In this document: positions 1 through 9,123 of the stretch, piece after piece | Layout: each line of letters begins with the position of its first letter | Position numbering within the stretch: the stretch's first letter is position 1 | Assembly (NCBI GenBank): GCA_041392475.1 | Contig: JAWKLZ010000001.1 | Location: 1,488,001 to 1,552,000 of the forward strand | Reading direction: 5' to 3' | Length of the DNA stretch: 64,000 bases | From: Chitinophagales bacterium | Lineage (GTDB): Bacteria > Bacteroidota > Bacteroidia > Chitinophagales > UBA2359 | The notes under the pieces: generated by a model | What the model was told of the DNA's origin: nothing | Seen by the model: the letters and a program-made list of their open reading frames with translations, nothing else | Databases searched by the model: none | Program-made: the position numbers and the translations under genes

Positions 1-434
1 GAAGGAATGGAAAGGTTTACAATCGTTTCGTTTCTACAACAACGTTGATAAACAATATAGTATCCTCCTGCAAGTGGGGGTAAAGCAACCGTAGTTTGAT
101 ATAACCCTCGTTCAACACAAACATCGGGAACGTTCTCCAAACAAAGTCCACCAGTATTGAGCGGAACATTGGTGATTTGAGGACTAAAAATATTCAAATC
201 TTGTCGTTGATTGCCATTCGTATCAAAAACAACTACACGAGCTGGATCGTCAAAATCGGCACAATTGATACAGTTGCAGTCCCGAAAAATCTCCAAACTG
301 ATTTGATAGTTGTCATCGCCCAAACAAGTATAGGACAACTCTCCTCCAATAAGGTGGCGTGCTTCTACGACATTGAAAGCACTAAAGAGCATAAAAAACA
401 GAAAGAAAATGTTTAAGTAATTGAATGGCTTCAT
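1..434 (-). CDS. Secreted gliding-type/PKD-repeat protein, N-terminus only (cut by window edge)
   Basis: The ATG at 432-434 opens a frame that runs off the left edge (144 codons visible). It starts with a signal peptide (MKPFNYLNIFFLFFMLFSAF, ending near VVEA). The mature part begins RHLIGGELSYTCLGDDNYQI, then has FRDCNC, FDDPARVVVFD, PPLAGGYYIVYQRCCRN. From memory of the family, this H-x-x-GGE...YRD...YQRCCRN layout is the usual N-terminus of large Bacteroidota surface proteins that end in a gliding-motility-associated (T9SS type B) C-terminal domain. The C-terminus lies outside the window, so the sorting signal cannot be seen. It is divergent from the permease genes at 585. Confidence 0.8.
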   Translation of the reverse strand, partial: MKPFNYLNIFFLFFMLFSAFNVVEARHLIGGELSYTCLGDDNYQISLEIFRDCNCINCADFDDPARVVVFDTNGNQRQDLNIFSPQITNVPLNTGGLCLENVPDVCVERGLYQTTVALPPLAGGYYIVYQRCCRNETIVNLSIP

Positions 435-584
435 ATTAATGATTTTATTTAGTAGGGCTTAAAAATACAATTTTTTGATATAATTATGGCAAGCGAGGTT
501 AAAATTGCTTAATTATTTGGAATAGATGTCGAAATAGGGTTATTTTTATTGCAGATAGATATTTTACCGACAAAAAAACCTTCT

Positions 585-1829
585 ATGTTTGATTTGGACA
601 AGTGGCAAGAGATTTTTAGCATCATCCGCAAACACAAATTACGAACAATCGCTACTGCATTTGGAGTATTTTGGGGGATTTTGATGCTCATTATCTTGTT
701 GGGTGCAGGGCAAGGGCTGCAAAATGGGGTAATGAAAGACATGGTCTTGGATGCGACCAACAGTATTTGGTTTTTCACTGGGCAAACTTCCTTGCCTTAC
801 AATGGAATGCAACCTGGGCGAGAATTGCAATTCACCGAAGCTGATTTGCAGGCAGTCGAAGAACACATTGAAGGAGTAGAATTTATTGCTGCTGAAAACT
901 GGCTGGGAGGAAATTTCAATGTGGTGAGGGGCTCAAAATCTTCCTCTTTTATGGTTTTGGGAGCGGGAAAAGATTACTTCAATATCAAGGTTCATCAACA
1001 GTATTTGAAGGGAAGAAAACTCAACTTCAATGACAACTTGTCGAAGCGAAAAGTGTGTGTAATTGGTGATAGAGTATCGGAAGTGCTTTTTGAAAAAGAC
1101 GAAAATCCGATTGGTCAATACATCAACATCAAAGGGGTTTTACTGAAAGTCGTAGGATTGTTTCACGATGAAGGATGGGGAGGACGTTTTTCGGAGCGTA
1201 TTTACACACCTTTCAGTATGTTTCAGCAAACCTTCAACCCCGACAAAAGTGTACGTTTATTTGCAGTCACTACCAAAGTGGGTGTATCAGGACGGGATTT
1301 GGAGCAACGTGTTTTGACCCTTTTGAGGCAAAGACACACCGTTTCTCCTGACGATAATCAGGCATTTTGGACTCACAACCAAGAAGACAGTTTTCAGCAG
1401 ATAAATAACCTGTTTTTAGGCATCAAATCTTTTATATGGCTGGTCGGAATCGGCACTTTGATTGCGGGTATTGTGGGTATTAGCAACATTATGATCATCG
1501 TAGTAAAGGAACGAACCCGTGAGATTGGCGTTCGCAAAGCGATGGGTGCAACACCAAATTCGATAGTAGGTTTGATTTTACAAGAATCTATTTTGATTAC
1601 CTCCATTGCAGGATATATGGGTGTTTTGGTCGGGGTTGGTTTATTGGAGGGCTTGAATTACCTTTTGGAGTTGGCGGGCGAAGGTGTCCCCTATTTCTCC
1701 AACCCTCAAGTAAATTTTCCTGTCGTCATTACAGCAGTTATTTTGTTGATTATTGCAGGTACTTTGGCGGGCTTTTTCCCTGCAATGAGAGCTGCAAGAA
1801 TCAAACCTGTGGAGGCTTTGAGGGGATGA
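585..1829 (+). CDS. MacB-like ABC transporter permease (FtsX/MacB_PCD family), copy 1
   Basis: A 414-residue permease of the MacB/FtsX type. It has one N-terminal membrane helix (FGVFWGILMLIILLGAG, about residues 23-43), a large extracytoplasmic MacB_PCD domain, then three C-terminal helices. The conserved cytoplasmic loop VKERTREIGVRKAMGA follows the second helix. I chose the ATG at 585 rather than the in-frame TTG at 549 because MFDLDKWQEIF aligns exactly with the start of the downstream paralogue (MFDFDKWQEIF). Such proteins pair with an ABC ATPase and usually work in envelope export or lipoprotein/peptide transport. No ATPase gene is adjacent here, so the partner must be encoded elsewhere. 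Substrate unknown. Confidence 0.88.
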   Translation: MFDLDKWQEIFSIIRKHKLRTIATAFGVFWGILMLIILLGAGQGLQNGVMKDMVLDATNSIWFFTGQTSLPYNGMQPGRELQFTEADLQAVEEHIEGVEFIAAENWLGGNFNVVRGSKSSSFMVLGAGKDYFNIKVHQQYLKGRKLNFNDNLSKRKVCVIGDRVSEVLFEKDENPIGQYINIKGVLLKVVGLFHDEGWGGRFSERIYTPFSMFQQTFNPDKSVRLFAVTTKVGVSGRDLEQRVLTLLRQRHTVSPDDNQAFWTHNQEDSFQQINNLFLGIKSFIWLVGIGTLIAGIVGISNIMIIVVKERTREIGVRKAMGATPNSIVGLILQESILITSIAGYMGVLVGVGLLEGLNYLLELAGEGVPYFSNPQVNFPVVITAVILLIIAGTLAGFFPAMRAARIKPVEALRG

Positions 1830-1923
1830 TTTTTATGTTATTGAACGGAATATAAGCTTTGGAATAGAATACCTTTCAAAACACCAACACATCAGCACAC
1901 CAACACTTCAAAACAAAAAAACA

Positions 1924-3171
1924 ATGTTCGACTTCGATAAATGGCAAGAGATTTTTTACACAATCGGCAAGCACAAGCTGCGAACCGCTTTGACCGCTTT
2001 TGGTGTTTTTTGGGGTATCTTTATGCTGGTCATATTATTGGGTGCAGGAGCAGGACTTAAAAATGGGGTTTTGCAAGGTTTTGACTTCAATAAAAATGCC
2101 GTTTTTGTGTGGACACAGCGGACAGGAATACCCTACAAAGGGTATAAAGCAGGGCGGTCTTTGCAGTTGAAAAATGAAGATATTATGGCGGTCAAAGAAA
2201 ACATAGCCAGTATTGAAGTGATTTCTCCTCGACTGCAAATGGGCGCACTCAATACAACTTATGCCGACAAAAGTGGAGCTTTTCAAATCAATGGTGACTA
2301 TCCCAGTTTTTTGAAAGTCAAAGCTTTGCTTATAAATAATGGGCGATTCGTCAACGATAATGATATGGACGAAAATCGAAAAATTGCAGTGATTGGAGGA
2401 CGGGTAAAGGAAATATTATTTGGAGATGAAAAAGAAGCAGTGGGAGAATATATTGAGATTGCAGGAGTACCTTTTAAAGTAGTCGGCACATTTACTACCA
2501 AAGGAAAGGGAGAGGATGCAATTGAAGATTTACAGTCCATATTTTTGCCGCTAACGAGTGTGCAGCAATCTTTTGGACGTGGGAATGAGATAGATTGGTT
2601 TGCCTTGATTCCAAAAGAAAATGTACCTTCTGTTAGAGTGGAAACGGAGGTAAAGTCCTTGCTGGCGCAACGACATAACGTATCTCCTGACGACAAACGG
2701 GCTTTTGGCTCGGCAAATTTGGCGCAGGAATATGGAGAAATCCAAACGCTTTTTGCAGGGATTCGGGTATTCAGTTGGCTAGTTGCCATTTTGACCATTA
2801 TTGCAGGAGTAGTAGGTGTGGGCAACATCATGATGATTATTGTAAAGGAACGAACCCGTGAAATTGGCATTCGCAAGGCTATTGGCGCACACCCTTCTTC
2901 TATCATCGGCATGATTTTGCAGGAATCGCTGGTTTTGACAAGTATGGCGGGTTATATGGGCTTGGTATTGGGCGTTTTGGCAGTGGAAGGGCTGAACAGT
3001 TTGTTGAAGAATTTTGACCTTGAAAGTGATTTTTTTGCCAACCCCGAAATAGACTTCAATGCGGCATTTTGGGCGATTATGGTTTTGCTGGTTGCTGGAA
3101 CTTTGGCGGGTTTGGTGCCAGGATTGAAGGCAGCAAGCGTGGATCCTGTGGTGGCTTTGAGGAGTGAGTAA
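1924..3171 (+). CDS. MacB-like ABC transporter permease (FtsX/MacB_PCD family), copy 2
   Basis: A 415-residue paralogue of the preceding gene, 94 bp downstream on the same strand. Topology is the same: helix near residues 23-43 (FGVFWGIFMLVILLGAG), large periplasmic domain, three C-terminal helices, and the loop VKERTREIGIRKAIGA. The two copies are clearly related end to end (MFD-DKWQEIF...GKHKLRT; VSPDD; PVEALRG versus PVVALRS) and probably arose by tandem duplication. Together they could form a heterodimeric permease that shares one ATPase. No ATP-binding gene is nearby. Confidence 0.88.
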   Translation: MFDFDKWQEIFYTIGKHKLRTALTAFGVFWGIFMLVILLGAGAGLKNGVLQGFDFNKNAVFVWTQRTGIPYKGYKAGRSLQLKNEDIMAVKENIASIEVISPRLQMGALNTTYADKSGAFQINGDYPSFLKVKALLINNGRFVNDNDMDENRKIAVIGGRVKEILFGDEKEAVGEYIEIAGVPFKVVGTFTTKGKGEDAIEDLQSIFLPLTSVQQSFGRGNEIDWFALIPKENVPSVRVETEVKSLLAQRHNVSPDDKRAFGSANLAQEYGEIQTLFAGIRVFSWLVAILTIIAGVVGVGNIMMIIVKERTREIGIRKAIGAHPSSIIGMILQESLVLTSMAGYMGLVLGVLAVEGLNSLLKNFDLESDFFANPEIDFNAAFWAIMVLLVAGTLAGLVPGLKAASVDPVVALRSE

Positions 3172-3252
3172 GAGAAAAAATGAAGATGGTAGCTAATAAT
3201 CAATGCTTTGTAGCACAAAAGGAAGATGCTTTAGGATGTAGGTGATTTTGTT

Positions 3253-3260
3253 TAATTTTG
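3253..3260 (+). promoter_or_regulatory. Putative Bacteroidota -7 element upstream of the DsbA-family gene
   Basis: TAATTTTG matches the Bacteroidota TAnnTTTG -7 consensus and lies about 60 bp before the ATG at 3320. No well-spaced TTTG -33 box is obvious, so this is only a candidate. Confidence 0.3.
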
Positions 3261-3319
3261 CAGCCTCCTAGGAATTTCAGTCTCATGTATTCCTTGCTAA
3301 CCTAAAATCCATAAAACGT

Positions 3320-3961
3320 ATGCCTACTGTATTTCCTTTAGAAATCATCTACCTTGCAGATCCCATGTGTTCATGGTGTTATGGTTTTTCGCCCGAAATC
3401 ACCCAACTGAAAAACGACTATGCTGAAAAAGCAAAATTTACCCTCATCATGGGAGGACTCAGAGCTGGCGGAGGGGATGCTTGGGATGAACAGATGAAAA
3501 ACTTTTTGAAAGACCATTGGAAACACGTTCACGAAGAAAGCGGTCAGGAGTTTGGGTATGAATTATTTGAAAAAGAACACTTTGACTATGATACCGAGCC
3601 TGCTTGCCGTGCGGTGAGGGTAGTGCGAGAAATGTCGCCCAAACAAGAATTCGACTTCTTCAAAGCCATTCAAAAAGGATTCTATTTGGAGAACAAAGAC
3701 CCCAAATCGGTTGATTTCTACAAACCCATCTGCGAAAAACTCAACATTCCTTTCATCGTATTTCGCTCCAAATTCCTCTCACCAAAATACAAAGAATTAC
3801 TCCAAATGGATTTTGATGTCTGCAAAAATTGGGGAATTAGAGGGTTTCCTACGGTGGTTTTAGGAATTGACGGAGGTTACAAAATCGTGGTGAATGGCTA
3901 CACCAAATATGAAAATTTGAAGTCCAAAATCGAATATTTGATTGCAGCGGTGAGGAATTAA
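3320..3961 (+). CDS. DsbA family thioredoxin-fold protein
   Basis: A 213-residue protein with the redox motif C17-S-W-C20 in DPMCSWCYGFSPE and the cis-proline loop RGFPTVVLG near residue 175, separated by an alpha-helical insertion. This is the DsbA/FrnE-like layout. There is no signal peptide (it starts MPTVFPLEIIYLADPMC), so a cytoplasmic thiol-disulfide oxidoreductase or isomerase is likely, as in the cytosolic members of the family. Transcribed alone: about 150 bp from the second permease and convergent with the Bax-inhibitor gene. The substrate cannot be inferred. Confidence 0.85.
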   Translation: MPTVFPLEIIYLADPMCSWCYGFSPEITQLKNDYAEKAKFTLIMGGLRAGGGDAWDEQMKNFLKDHWKHVHEESGQEFGYELFEKEHFDYDTEPACRAVRVVREMSPKQEFDFFKAIQKGFYLENKDPKSVDFYKPICEKLNIPFIVFRSKFLSPKYKELLQMDFDVCKNWGIRGFPTVVLGIDGGYKIVVNGYTKYENLKSKIEYLIAAVRN

Positions 3962-4040
3962 AGGATGAATAAAAACTTGCTATTAGGTGGCTCGTAATTT
4001 TAAATCGGGGATTTTAATTTTTGCCTATCTCTCAAAAAAA

Positions 4041-4076
4041 AACAGCCCAAGACTTCAAATAAAATCTTGGGCTGTT
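4041..4076 (-). terminator. Rho-independent terminator for the Bax-inhibitor-1 gene
   Basis: A perfect 12-bp inverted repeat AACAGCCCAAGA / TCTTGGGCTGTT (4041-4052 and 4065-4076) with a 12-nt loop. Read on the minus strand, the stem is followed by a T-run (the A-run at 4034-4040). It lies about 30 bp past the stop codon of the minus-strand gene. Confidence 0.85.
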
Positions 4077-4107
4077 GTATAAAGTATCTATCGAAAGACA
4101 AAAAAAA

Positions 4108-4824
4108 TTAGTCTCCACTAAATCGCATCAAAATATCCAAAATGTACCAAAACAGCAACATAAATGAAGCAAATAGCCCCAAAGAAGCCGCTACATATTG
4201 GTCAGTGTGATAGTCACGCATGATGTTAGAAGTTTGGTAGAGAATCGTACCCGCAGCCAACATTACCATTGCGCCAGAGAAAAACAAGCCCAAATCAAAG
4301 CCAAAAATAACGCCCAAAACAATCAATCCGAAGGCAATCAAAAAGCCAACAGTCAGAAAAGATTTGAGGAAAGAAAAGTCTTTGTTGGAGAAGAAAGCAA
4401 TGGCAGTCAATCCTGTAAACAAACAAGCAGTTAATATACCTGCTTCTTGGACAATCGCTCCGCTACCTGTCACTGACATAGCGATGTAAATCAAAGGTAC
4501 AAAGATAAACGCCTCTGCTATCACATATAGTGCCAATGCTCGGTACTGTTTGCTGCGATCCGTAGAAGTTCTCGCCCAATTTTCAGCCATATTGGTCACA
4601 AACATAAATCCACCCAATAGCAATAGCCATTGGAAACCGCCTACAAACCACATGGCAGCATTGACAATCATAGGTGTATTCAAAAACAAGGCTTCTACAC
4701 CGATGAATCCCAGAATCGCCAGGGCGAGGTGCAAATAAGTCTTTTTGATAAATTCAGCTCTCGCTACAGCCGAACCTTGTTCAGCATAAGGAGAAGAAGT
4801 ATTTAAAAATCTGGTATCTTCCAT
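4108..4824 (-). CDS. Bax inhibitor-1 / YccA family integral membrane protein
   Basis: A 238-residue protein with about seven hydrophobic helices. It has the hallmarks of the bacterial UPF0005/BI-1 family: a short soluble N-terminus (SSPYAEQGSAVARAEFIKKTYLHLALAI), regularly spaced helices, and a conserved C-terminal part with TSNIMRDYHTDQYVAASLGLFASFMLLFWYILDIL. Family members are inner-membrane proteins linked to proton/calcium leak or membrane protease interaction; no specific role follows from context. It is monocistronic, ends in a strong terminator, and is divergent from the operon starting at 5093. Confidence 0.9.
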   Translation of the reverse strand: MEDTRFLNTSSPYAEQGSAVARAEFIKKTYLHLALAILGFIGVEALFLNTPMIVNAAMWFVGGFQWLLLLGGFMFVTNMAENWARTSTDRSKQYRALALYVIAEAFIFVPLIYIAMSVTGSGAIVQEAGILTACLFTGLTAIAFFSNKDFSFLKSFLTVGFLIAFGLIVLGVIFGFDLGLFFSGAMVMLAAGTILYQTSNIMRDYHTDQYVAASLGLFASFMLLFWYILDILMRFSGD

Positions 4825-5092
4825 ATTCCGTTTTTTGTTTTAGTGTTTATTGTAAAATGATGAATAATCTCGTTTTTAAACAAGCAATGGTAATAATTAG
4901 TTCCTTACCTCTGCTTTTTTTGTTGGGTAAATATAGGGAATAATGCTGATTTTTAGAAGAAAACCTAAAAAATGTTAAAAAAACAAAACTCCAAAGCATC
5001 CTTTGAAAGAATAATTGTCTTTAAAAACTGGTGCCTTATCATGTATCGAACCAACAATTATCTATTAAGACACCCTCAATATTACCAAGAAA

Positions 5093-5806
5093 ATGAAGCA
5101 AAAACAACTGCTCCCTGTACTCTTTGCAATCATTTCGCTTCCCTTCAATTTCTGTTTTGCTTTTGAAGGAATGGAATCGTATTTTCAACAAAATGAGGCA
5201 CTTGAAAGCAAATCGTTTCTACAACATTTTCCTTTTGAAACTTATTTGGAACAAACCAAACTGAGTGATTACCAAACATTGGAGAAAGACCGACAACTAT
5301 TGAACGAAAAAGGTAAATCGGGAAATGAGTTTATTACCATCTTAGGCGAAAAATATTTGCAGCAAAAACCCGTCAATATCAACAACTTCAAACAAACCAA
5401 AAACACCATTGAAGTAGGTTGGCTCTATTTGAAGGCTTTGAATCAAATCACCCCAAAACACGATATGAGTTTTGACATCCTAGGTGATTACCTACTGAGC
5501 CAAATTGCAGAAAAAGTAGAAGCAGGAATTAAAGAAGGAACTTTAGAGATAGACAATTGGCAAACCCGATTCTACGTTCAAAGATTAGAAGACTGCAACT
5601 ACTTTATTGACATTCCCAAAAGCAACCTTTCAAAGCTCCTGTTTCATGTCCAGCACCACAATTGGGGCTATATTTGGAGCAGGGTTCGCAGCCGATATTT
5701 AGTCGAATGTATGTTGGTCTTGATGTTACCACTCGCCCTATTTGCCCTTTATTTCCGAAAGAAAAAAGGGAATCTTACAACCAGTGAAATTATTCAAAAC
5801 CATTAA
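5093..5806 (+). CDS. Uncharacterised signal-peptide protein with C-terminal membrane anchor
   Basis: 237 residues. An N-terminal signal peptide (MKQKQLLPVLFAIISLPFNFCFA) is followed by a soluble, mostly helical domain. Near the end is one hydrophobic segment (MLVLMLPLALFALYF) flanked by Arg/Lys on the cytoplasmic side (RKKKGN). This predicts an extracytoplasmic domain with a C-terminal anchor. I do not recognise a family. The next gene starts 13 bp downstream on the same strand, so it is very likely the first gene of the NAGPA-like operon. Confidence 0.7.
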   Translation: MKQKQLLPVLFAIISLPFNFCFAFEGMESYFQQNEALESKSFLQHFPFETYLEQTKLSDYQTLEKDRQLLNEKGKSGNEFITILGEKYLQQKPVNINNFKQTKNTIEVGWLYLKALNQITPKHDMSFDILGDYLLSQIAEKVEAGIKEGTLEIDNWQTRFYVQRLEDCNYFIDIPKSNLSKLLFHVQHHNWGYIWSRVRSRYLVECMLVLMLPLALFALYFRKKKGNLTTSEIIQNH

Positions 5807-5819
5807 ATCATCCTGTTTT

Positions 5820-6857
5820 ATGAAAGAAAAAAATACGCTTAATACGTCACTTTTTTTGCTGCTATTTTTACTAAACATTTATGCTTTAGGCAACTATTTT
5901 TTCTCCTTCAATGCCTCACCACCCACTTCAAAACCGACTACAAAGTCGACAGAAAGTTCAGTGACCATCAGCAAAGCTGCAATGGGCGACTTTAATTTTT
6001 CTACAACCAATTACTTCAATCCCTTACAACTGCAAGAAGAATACCATTCGAGTATTTTTAACGACAATATCAAAGTTTTCACCCTCACCACAGACGGGGA
6101 CGAATACGGGCAATCTATCTGGATGAAGCGAAAGTCGGGCAAGGTAAAAGCCAAATATTTTGCCTACAAAGACCTCAATGACGACCGAAGTGTGTACAGC
6201 AAATACCGTTCATGGCAAGGCAGCAAAGACATTGTGCTGGTTTGCAGTGGTGCTTATACAACCGAAAGCAGTGGCAATTCAAACATGATTCCAGCAGGTT
6301 TGACTGTCGACAACGGCAATGTCGTCAACCGAAATTATAGAGATGACATGGACGGTTTGGTGCTCGTTTATGCCACAGGCGGCATAGTGGTATCTGACAT
6401 TGAAGAAGGTAATCTTTGGCTGCAAACGCTTGAAAGGCGAGTAGATGTGAAAGAATCTGCTGATAGAACAGCACTCATTGCATGGGCAAAACAAGAGGAA
6501 GCCACTATTTTTCAAACCCACCTTTTAGCCTATCGAAACGAACTGCGAATAGACGAAAGAGGACGCACCGAAAGAGCCGAAAGAAGGATGTTGGTTTTGG
6601 CGATTGATGGAGAAGGGGAAGTAGTGCATATCTTGTTCAACATTCAAGAGGAAGGCTACCTCTACGATATTGCCAAGAACATCATGAACTACCTCAATGA
6701 AAAGAAAATCAATGTAGTAGCTATGTTGAACCTCGACACAGGATGGTACAACATTTTGGAGGTGTATAGCAAAAATGGCAATAAATACAGCGATATACAA
6801 GGTGACAAGCCGCTTACAAAGGCAACAAATTTGGTAGCATATTATTATGAAGACTAA
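5820..6857 (+). CDS. Divergent, possibly inactive phosphodiester-glycosidase-like protein
   Basis: 345 residues from the ATG at 5820; the in-frame upstream start at 5742 overlaps the preceding gene and lacks signal character. An N-terminal anchor (TSLFLLLFLLNIYALGNYFF) is followed by a Ser/Thr/Pro linker and a ~280-residue domain. That domain shows the same order of landmarks as the next genes in degenerate form: CSGAYTTE...IPAGLTVDNGNVV (versus ATNGGMF...PVGLYIENGQVV), GLVLVYATGGIVV (versus NGIFYITKNGEAH), and VVAMLNLDTGW (versus NALYLDGVISEM). I infer a remote homologue that has lost the NGG and YLDG motifs. Its 3' end overlaps the next gene by 11 bp, which implies translational coupling. 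Confidence 0.65.
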   Translation: MKEKNTLNTSLFLLLFLLNIYALGNYFFSFNASPPTSKPTTKSTESSVTISKAAMGDFNFSTTNYFNPLQLQEEYHSSIFNDNIKVFTLTTDGDEYGQSIWMKRKSGKVKAKYFAYKDLNDDRSVYSKYRSWQGSKDIVLVCSGAYTTESSGNSNMIPAGLTVDNGNVVNRNYRDDMDGLVLVYATGGIVVSDIEEGNLWLQTLERRVDVKESADRTALIAWAKQEEATIFQTHLLAYRNELRIDERGRTERAERRMLVLAIDGEGEVVHILFNIQEEGYLYDIAKNIMNYLNEKKINVVAMLNLDTGWYNILEVYSKNGNKYSDIQGDKPLTKATNLVAYYYED

Positions 6858-7773
6858 GGGTTTCGGAAATATCAAAGCATTGGTCATTATTGGAGGTTTC
6901 ATTGGAGCCTTATTCGCTATTGATTCACTTACCAGCAATGGAAATATGTCCGTTTTTCAATTCCCTGGAATGAATACGCCTCTCAATCAGAACTCCAACG
7001 GAAATACGGAGACGGAGGCTAAAAATAATTCCATACAAAAAAGCCCAGATACACAAATCTCTACCAACAAAAACACGCAAGAATCATTTGAAGGTCAGAC
7101 TTTCAGAGGGGCCAGTTATGATAGTTATATAATTGATTTACAAACAGATGATATTGGTTTTTTTTTGAAAGACAAAAACAAGAAAAACATCCAAAGTTTC
7201 CATCAGTTAGACCTTCAATTGCAACAAGAAAACAAGAAACTTTTGTTTGCCACCAATGGAGGAATGTTCACCTCTGCTTATGAACCAGTAGGTTTATACA
7301 TAGAAAACGGTCAGGTGGTACAGCCCATCAACTTAAAACAAGAAAGCGGCAATTTTTTCATGCAGCCGAATGGTATTTTTTACATCACTAAAAATGGAGA
7401 AGCACACATCATTCCCAGCAAAACCTTCAATGACTCATTGATGCGGAATATGGAATTTGCAACACAATCGGGGCCTATGTTGCTGATAGATGGCAAGATA
7501 CATTCAAAATTCGGTGAGGAATCTACCAATACCAATATCCGTAGCGGAGTCGGTATCATTGATGACCAAACTGTTGTATTTGCAATCTCCAATACGGAAG
7601 TGAATTTTTACGATTTCGCCAGCTTTTTTCAGCAAAAATTCGGCTGCCAAAATGCGCTGTATTTGGATGGGGTTATCTCCGAAATGTATTTGCCCGAATT
7701 GGGACGATACGATTCTGTTGGCAAATTTGGGGTAATGATTGCAGTGACAGAAACGGAGAAAGAGGCAATGTAA
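6847..7773 (+). CDS. Phosphodiester glycosidase family protein (NAGPA/DUF2233-like), copy 1
   Basis: 308 residues. Residues 10-27 form a signal peptide or anchor, followed by an Asn/Thr-rich linker to about residue 85 and the catalytic-type domain. The domain carries ATNGGM (135-140), PVGLYIENG (148-155), TQSGPML (206-212), RSGVGI (232-237) and ALYLDG (270-275). This motif series characterises the phosphodiester glycosidase family, named for the mammalian uncovering enzyme that removes GlcNAc from phosphate-linked sugars. In bacteria, members act on surface polysaccharides or teichoic-acid-like phosphodiesters. The substrate here is unknown. The start overlaps the preceding gene by 11 bp. Confidence 0.85.
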   Translation: MKTKGFGNIKALVIIGGFIGALFAIDSLTSNGNMSVFQFPGMNTPLNQNSNGNTETEAKNNSIQKSPDTQISTNKNTQESFEGQTFRGASYDSYIIDLQTDDIGFFLKDKNKKNIQSFHQLDLQLQQENKKLLFATNGGMFTSAYEPVGLYIENGQVVQPINLKQESGNFFMQPNGIFYITKNGEAHIIPSKTFNDSLMRNMEFATQSGPMLLIDGKIHSKFGEESTNTNIRSGVGIIDDQTVVFAISNTEVNFYDFASFFQQKFGCQNALYLDGVISEMYLPELGRYDSVGKFGVMIAVTETEKEAM

Positions 7774-7857
7774 ATCGCAGATTTTGTGGATGGCGCAAAT
7801 GACAAGGCAATAAAGACTTCGAAAGTCTCCTTTTAAAATACAAAAACAGCAATATAC

Positions 7858-9090
7858 ATGAAAAAAATAACCCTACATATTTCATTCAAAGTTTTATTTT
7901 TACATCAAATATGGTTGATTTACTCCATCACCTTGATTTTCTTGCTCTTATTGCCAACAGCCTGCACCTCCTCCAAAATGTCGGGTAATGACAGTACAAA
8001 GCCTACTATTTTGACCTATAACCCAAGTACCAATCAACACTTTGCAGTAAAAAATATGGATGACGGAAACATAGCAGCATTGCAGGCAGAAAACAGGCGT
8101 TTGAGAAGAGATAGCGTTGATTTTCAAGCACGACTGCAATCTTGCCGCAACTTCAATATGGAACTTATCAATAAAACCAACACACCTTCGAGTCTAATGG
8201 GTTTGAACAAAAGATTGGAAGATTTGCAAGTCAACAACAACAATTTACTCTACGAGAACAACTACCTCAAAAAAGAACTAACAAGACTTAAAGAAAATGT
8301 TCCTACTGCAATAAATCCCGTTTCAGAAACAGCCTCTCCCCTGCTCACCGAAGCCTCCTATTTGAGTGTCATCAAAAGTATGTTTGCCTCACACACAGGA
8401 AGCGGAGCGATGCGGGTACACATTCCGTATTGGGAAAACAATATTTTTGATATTTACATAGTTGATCTGAAAGAAGATAAGATAAACTTATTTTGGAAAG
8501 ACCGTAAAGGGCAGCGATACGCCAATTTCACCAACCTCAAAACAGGGCTTCAAACCGAGCGCAAGGAATTGAAGTTTGCGACCAATGGTGGAATGTTTTC
8601 GCCCGAAATGAGTCCAGTAGGTCTATACATCGAAAATGGATTGACCATTCAGCCTATTGACCTGAGCGACAAACCTTCTGGCAATTTCTACATGAAGCCC
8701 AATGGTGTGTTTTTGATTGAAAAAAGCGGCAATGCAAAGGTGATGTCCTCCGATGATTTTGCAGCAAGAGCTTACGAAACCAACACCTTGTTTGCCACAC
8801 AATCAGGACCGATGTTGGTCACAAACGGAACGATTCACCCTCAATTTCAACCAGAATCTACCAGCAAACGTCTACGCAGTGGAGTTGGCATCATCAATTC
8901 ACAAAAAGTGGCTTTTGTCATTTCTCATAAACCCGTGAATTTCTACCATTTCGCCAAACTTTTTCAAGATTATTTGGGCTGCAACAATGCCCTTTACCTC
9001 GATGGAACGATTTCCCAAATGCACATCCCTGAACTCAATCGTTTTGATACAGGATTGGATTATGGGGTGATGATTGGAGTCGTAGAATGA
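7858..9090 (+). CDS. Phosphodiester glycosidase family lipoprotein with coiled coil (copy 2)
   Basis: 410 residues. The signal sequence is long and ends in a lipobox LPTAC with Cys36, which predicts a lipoprotein. Residues about 70-160 form a coiled coil (IAALQAENRRLRRDSVDF; LNKRLEDLQVNNNNLLYENN). The C-terminal domain repeats the family motifs ATNGGMF, PVGLYIENG, KPNGVF, TQSGPML, RSGVGI and ALYLDGTISQM. It is closely related to copies 1 and 3. The coiled coil suggests oligomerisation or a spacer that lifts the enzyme away from the membrane. It follows copy 1 after 84 bp and precedes the LamG gene by 33 bp. Confidence 0.85.
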   Translation: MKKITLHISFKVLFLHQIWLIYSITLIFLLLLPTACTSSKMSGNDSTKPTILTYNPSTNQHFAVKNMDDGNIAALQAENRRLRRDSVDFQARLQSCRNFNMELINKTNTPSSLMGLNKRLEDLQVNNNNLLYENNYLKKELTRLKENVPTAINPVSETASPLLTEASYLSVIKSMFASHTGSGAMRVHIPYWENNIFDIYIVDLKEDKINLFWKDRKGQRYANFTNLKTGLQTERKELKFATNGGMFSPEMSPVGLYIENGLTIQPIDLSDKPSGNFYMKPNGVFLIEKSGNAKVMSSDDFAARAYETNTLFATQSGPMLVTNGTIHPQFQPESTSKRLRSGVGIINSQKVAFVISHKPVNFYHFAKLFQDYLGCNNALYLDGTISQMHIPELNRFDTGLDYGVMIGVVE

Positions 9091-9123
9091 ACAATATTTT
9101 GTGTCCATAAAACATTAACAACC

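Noticed and set aside
2298..2912. 204-codon minus-strand ORF opposite the second permease
   Set aside because: Shadow of the MacB-like coding frame; low-complexity translation without features.
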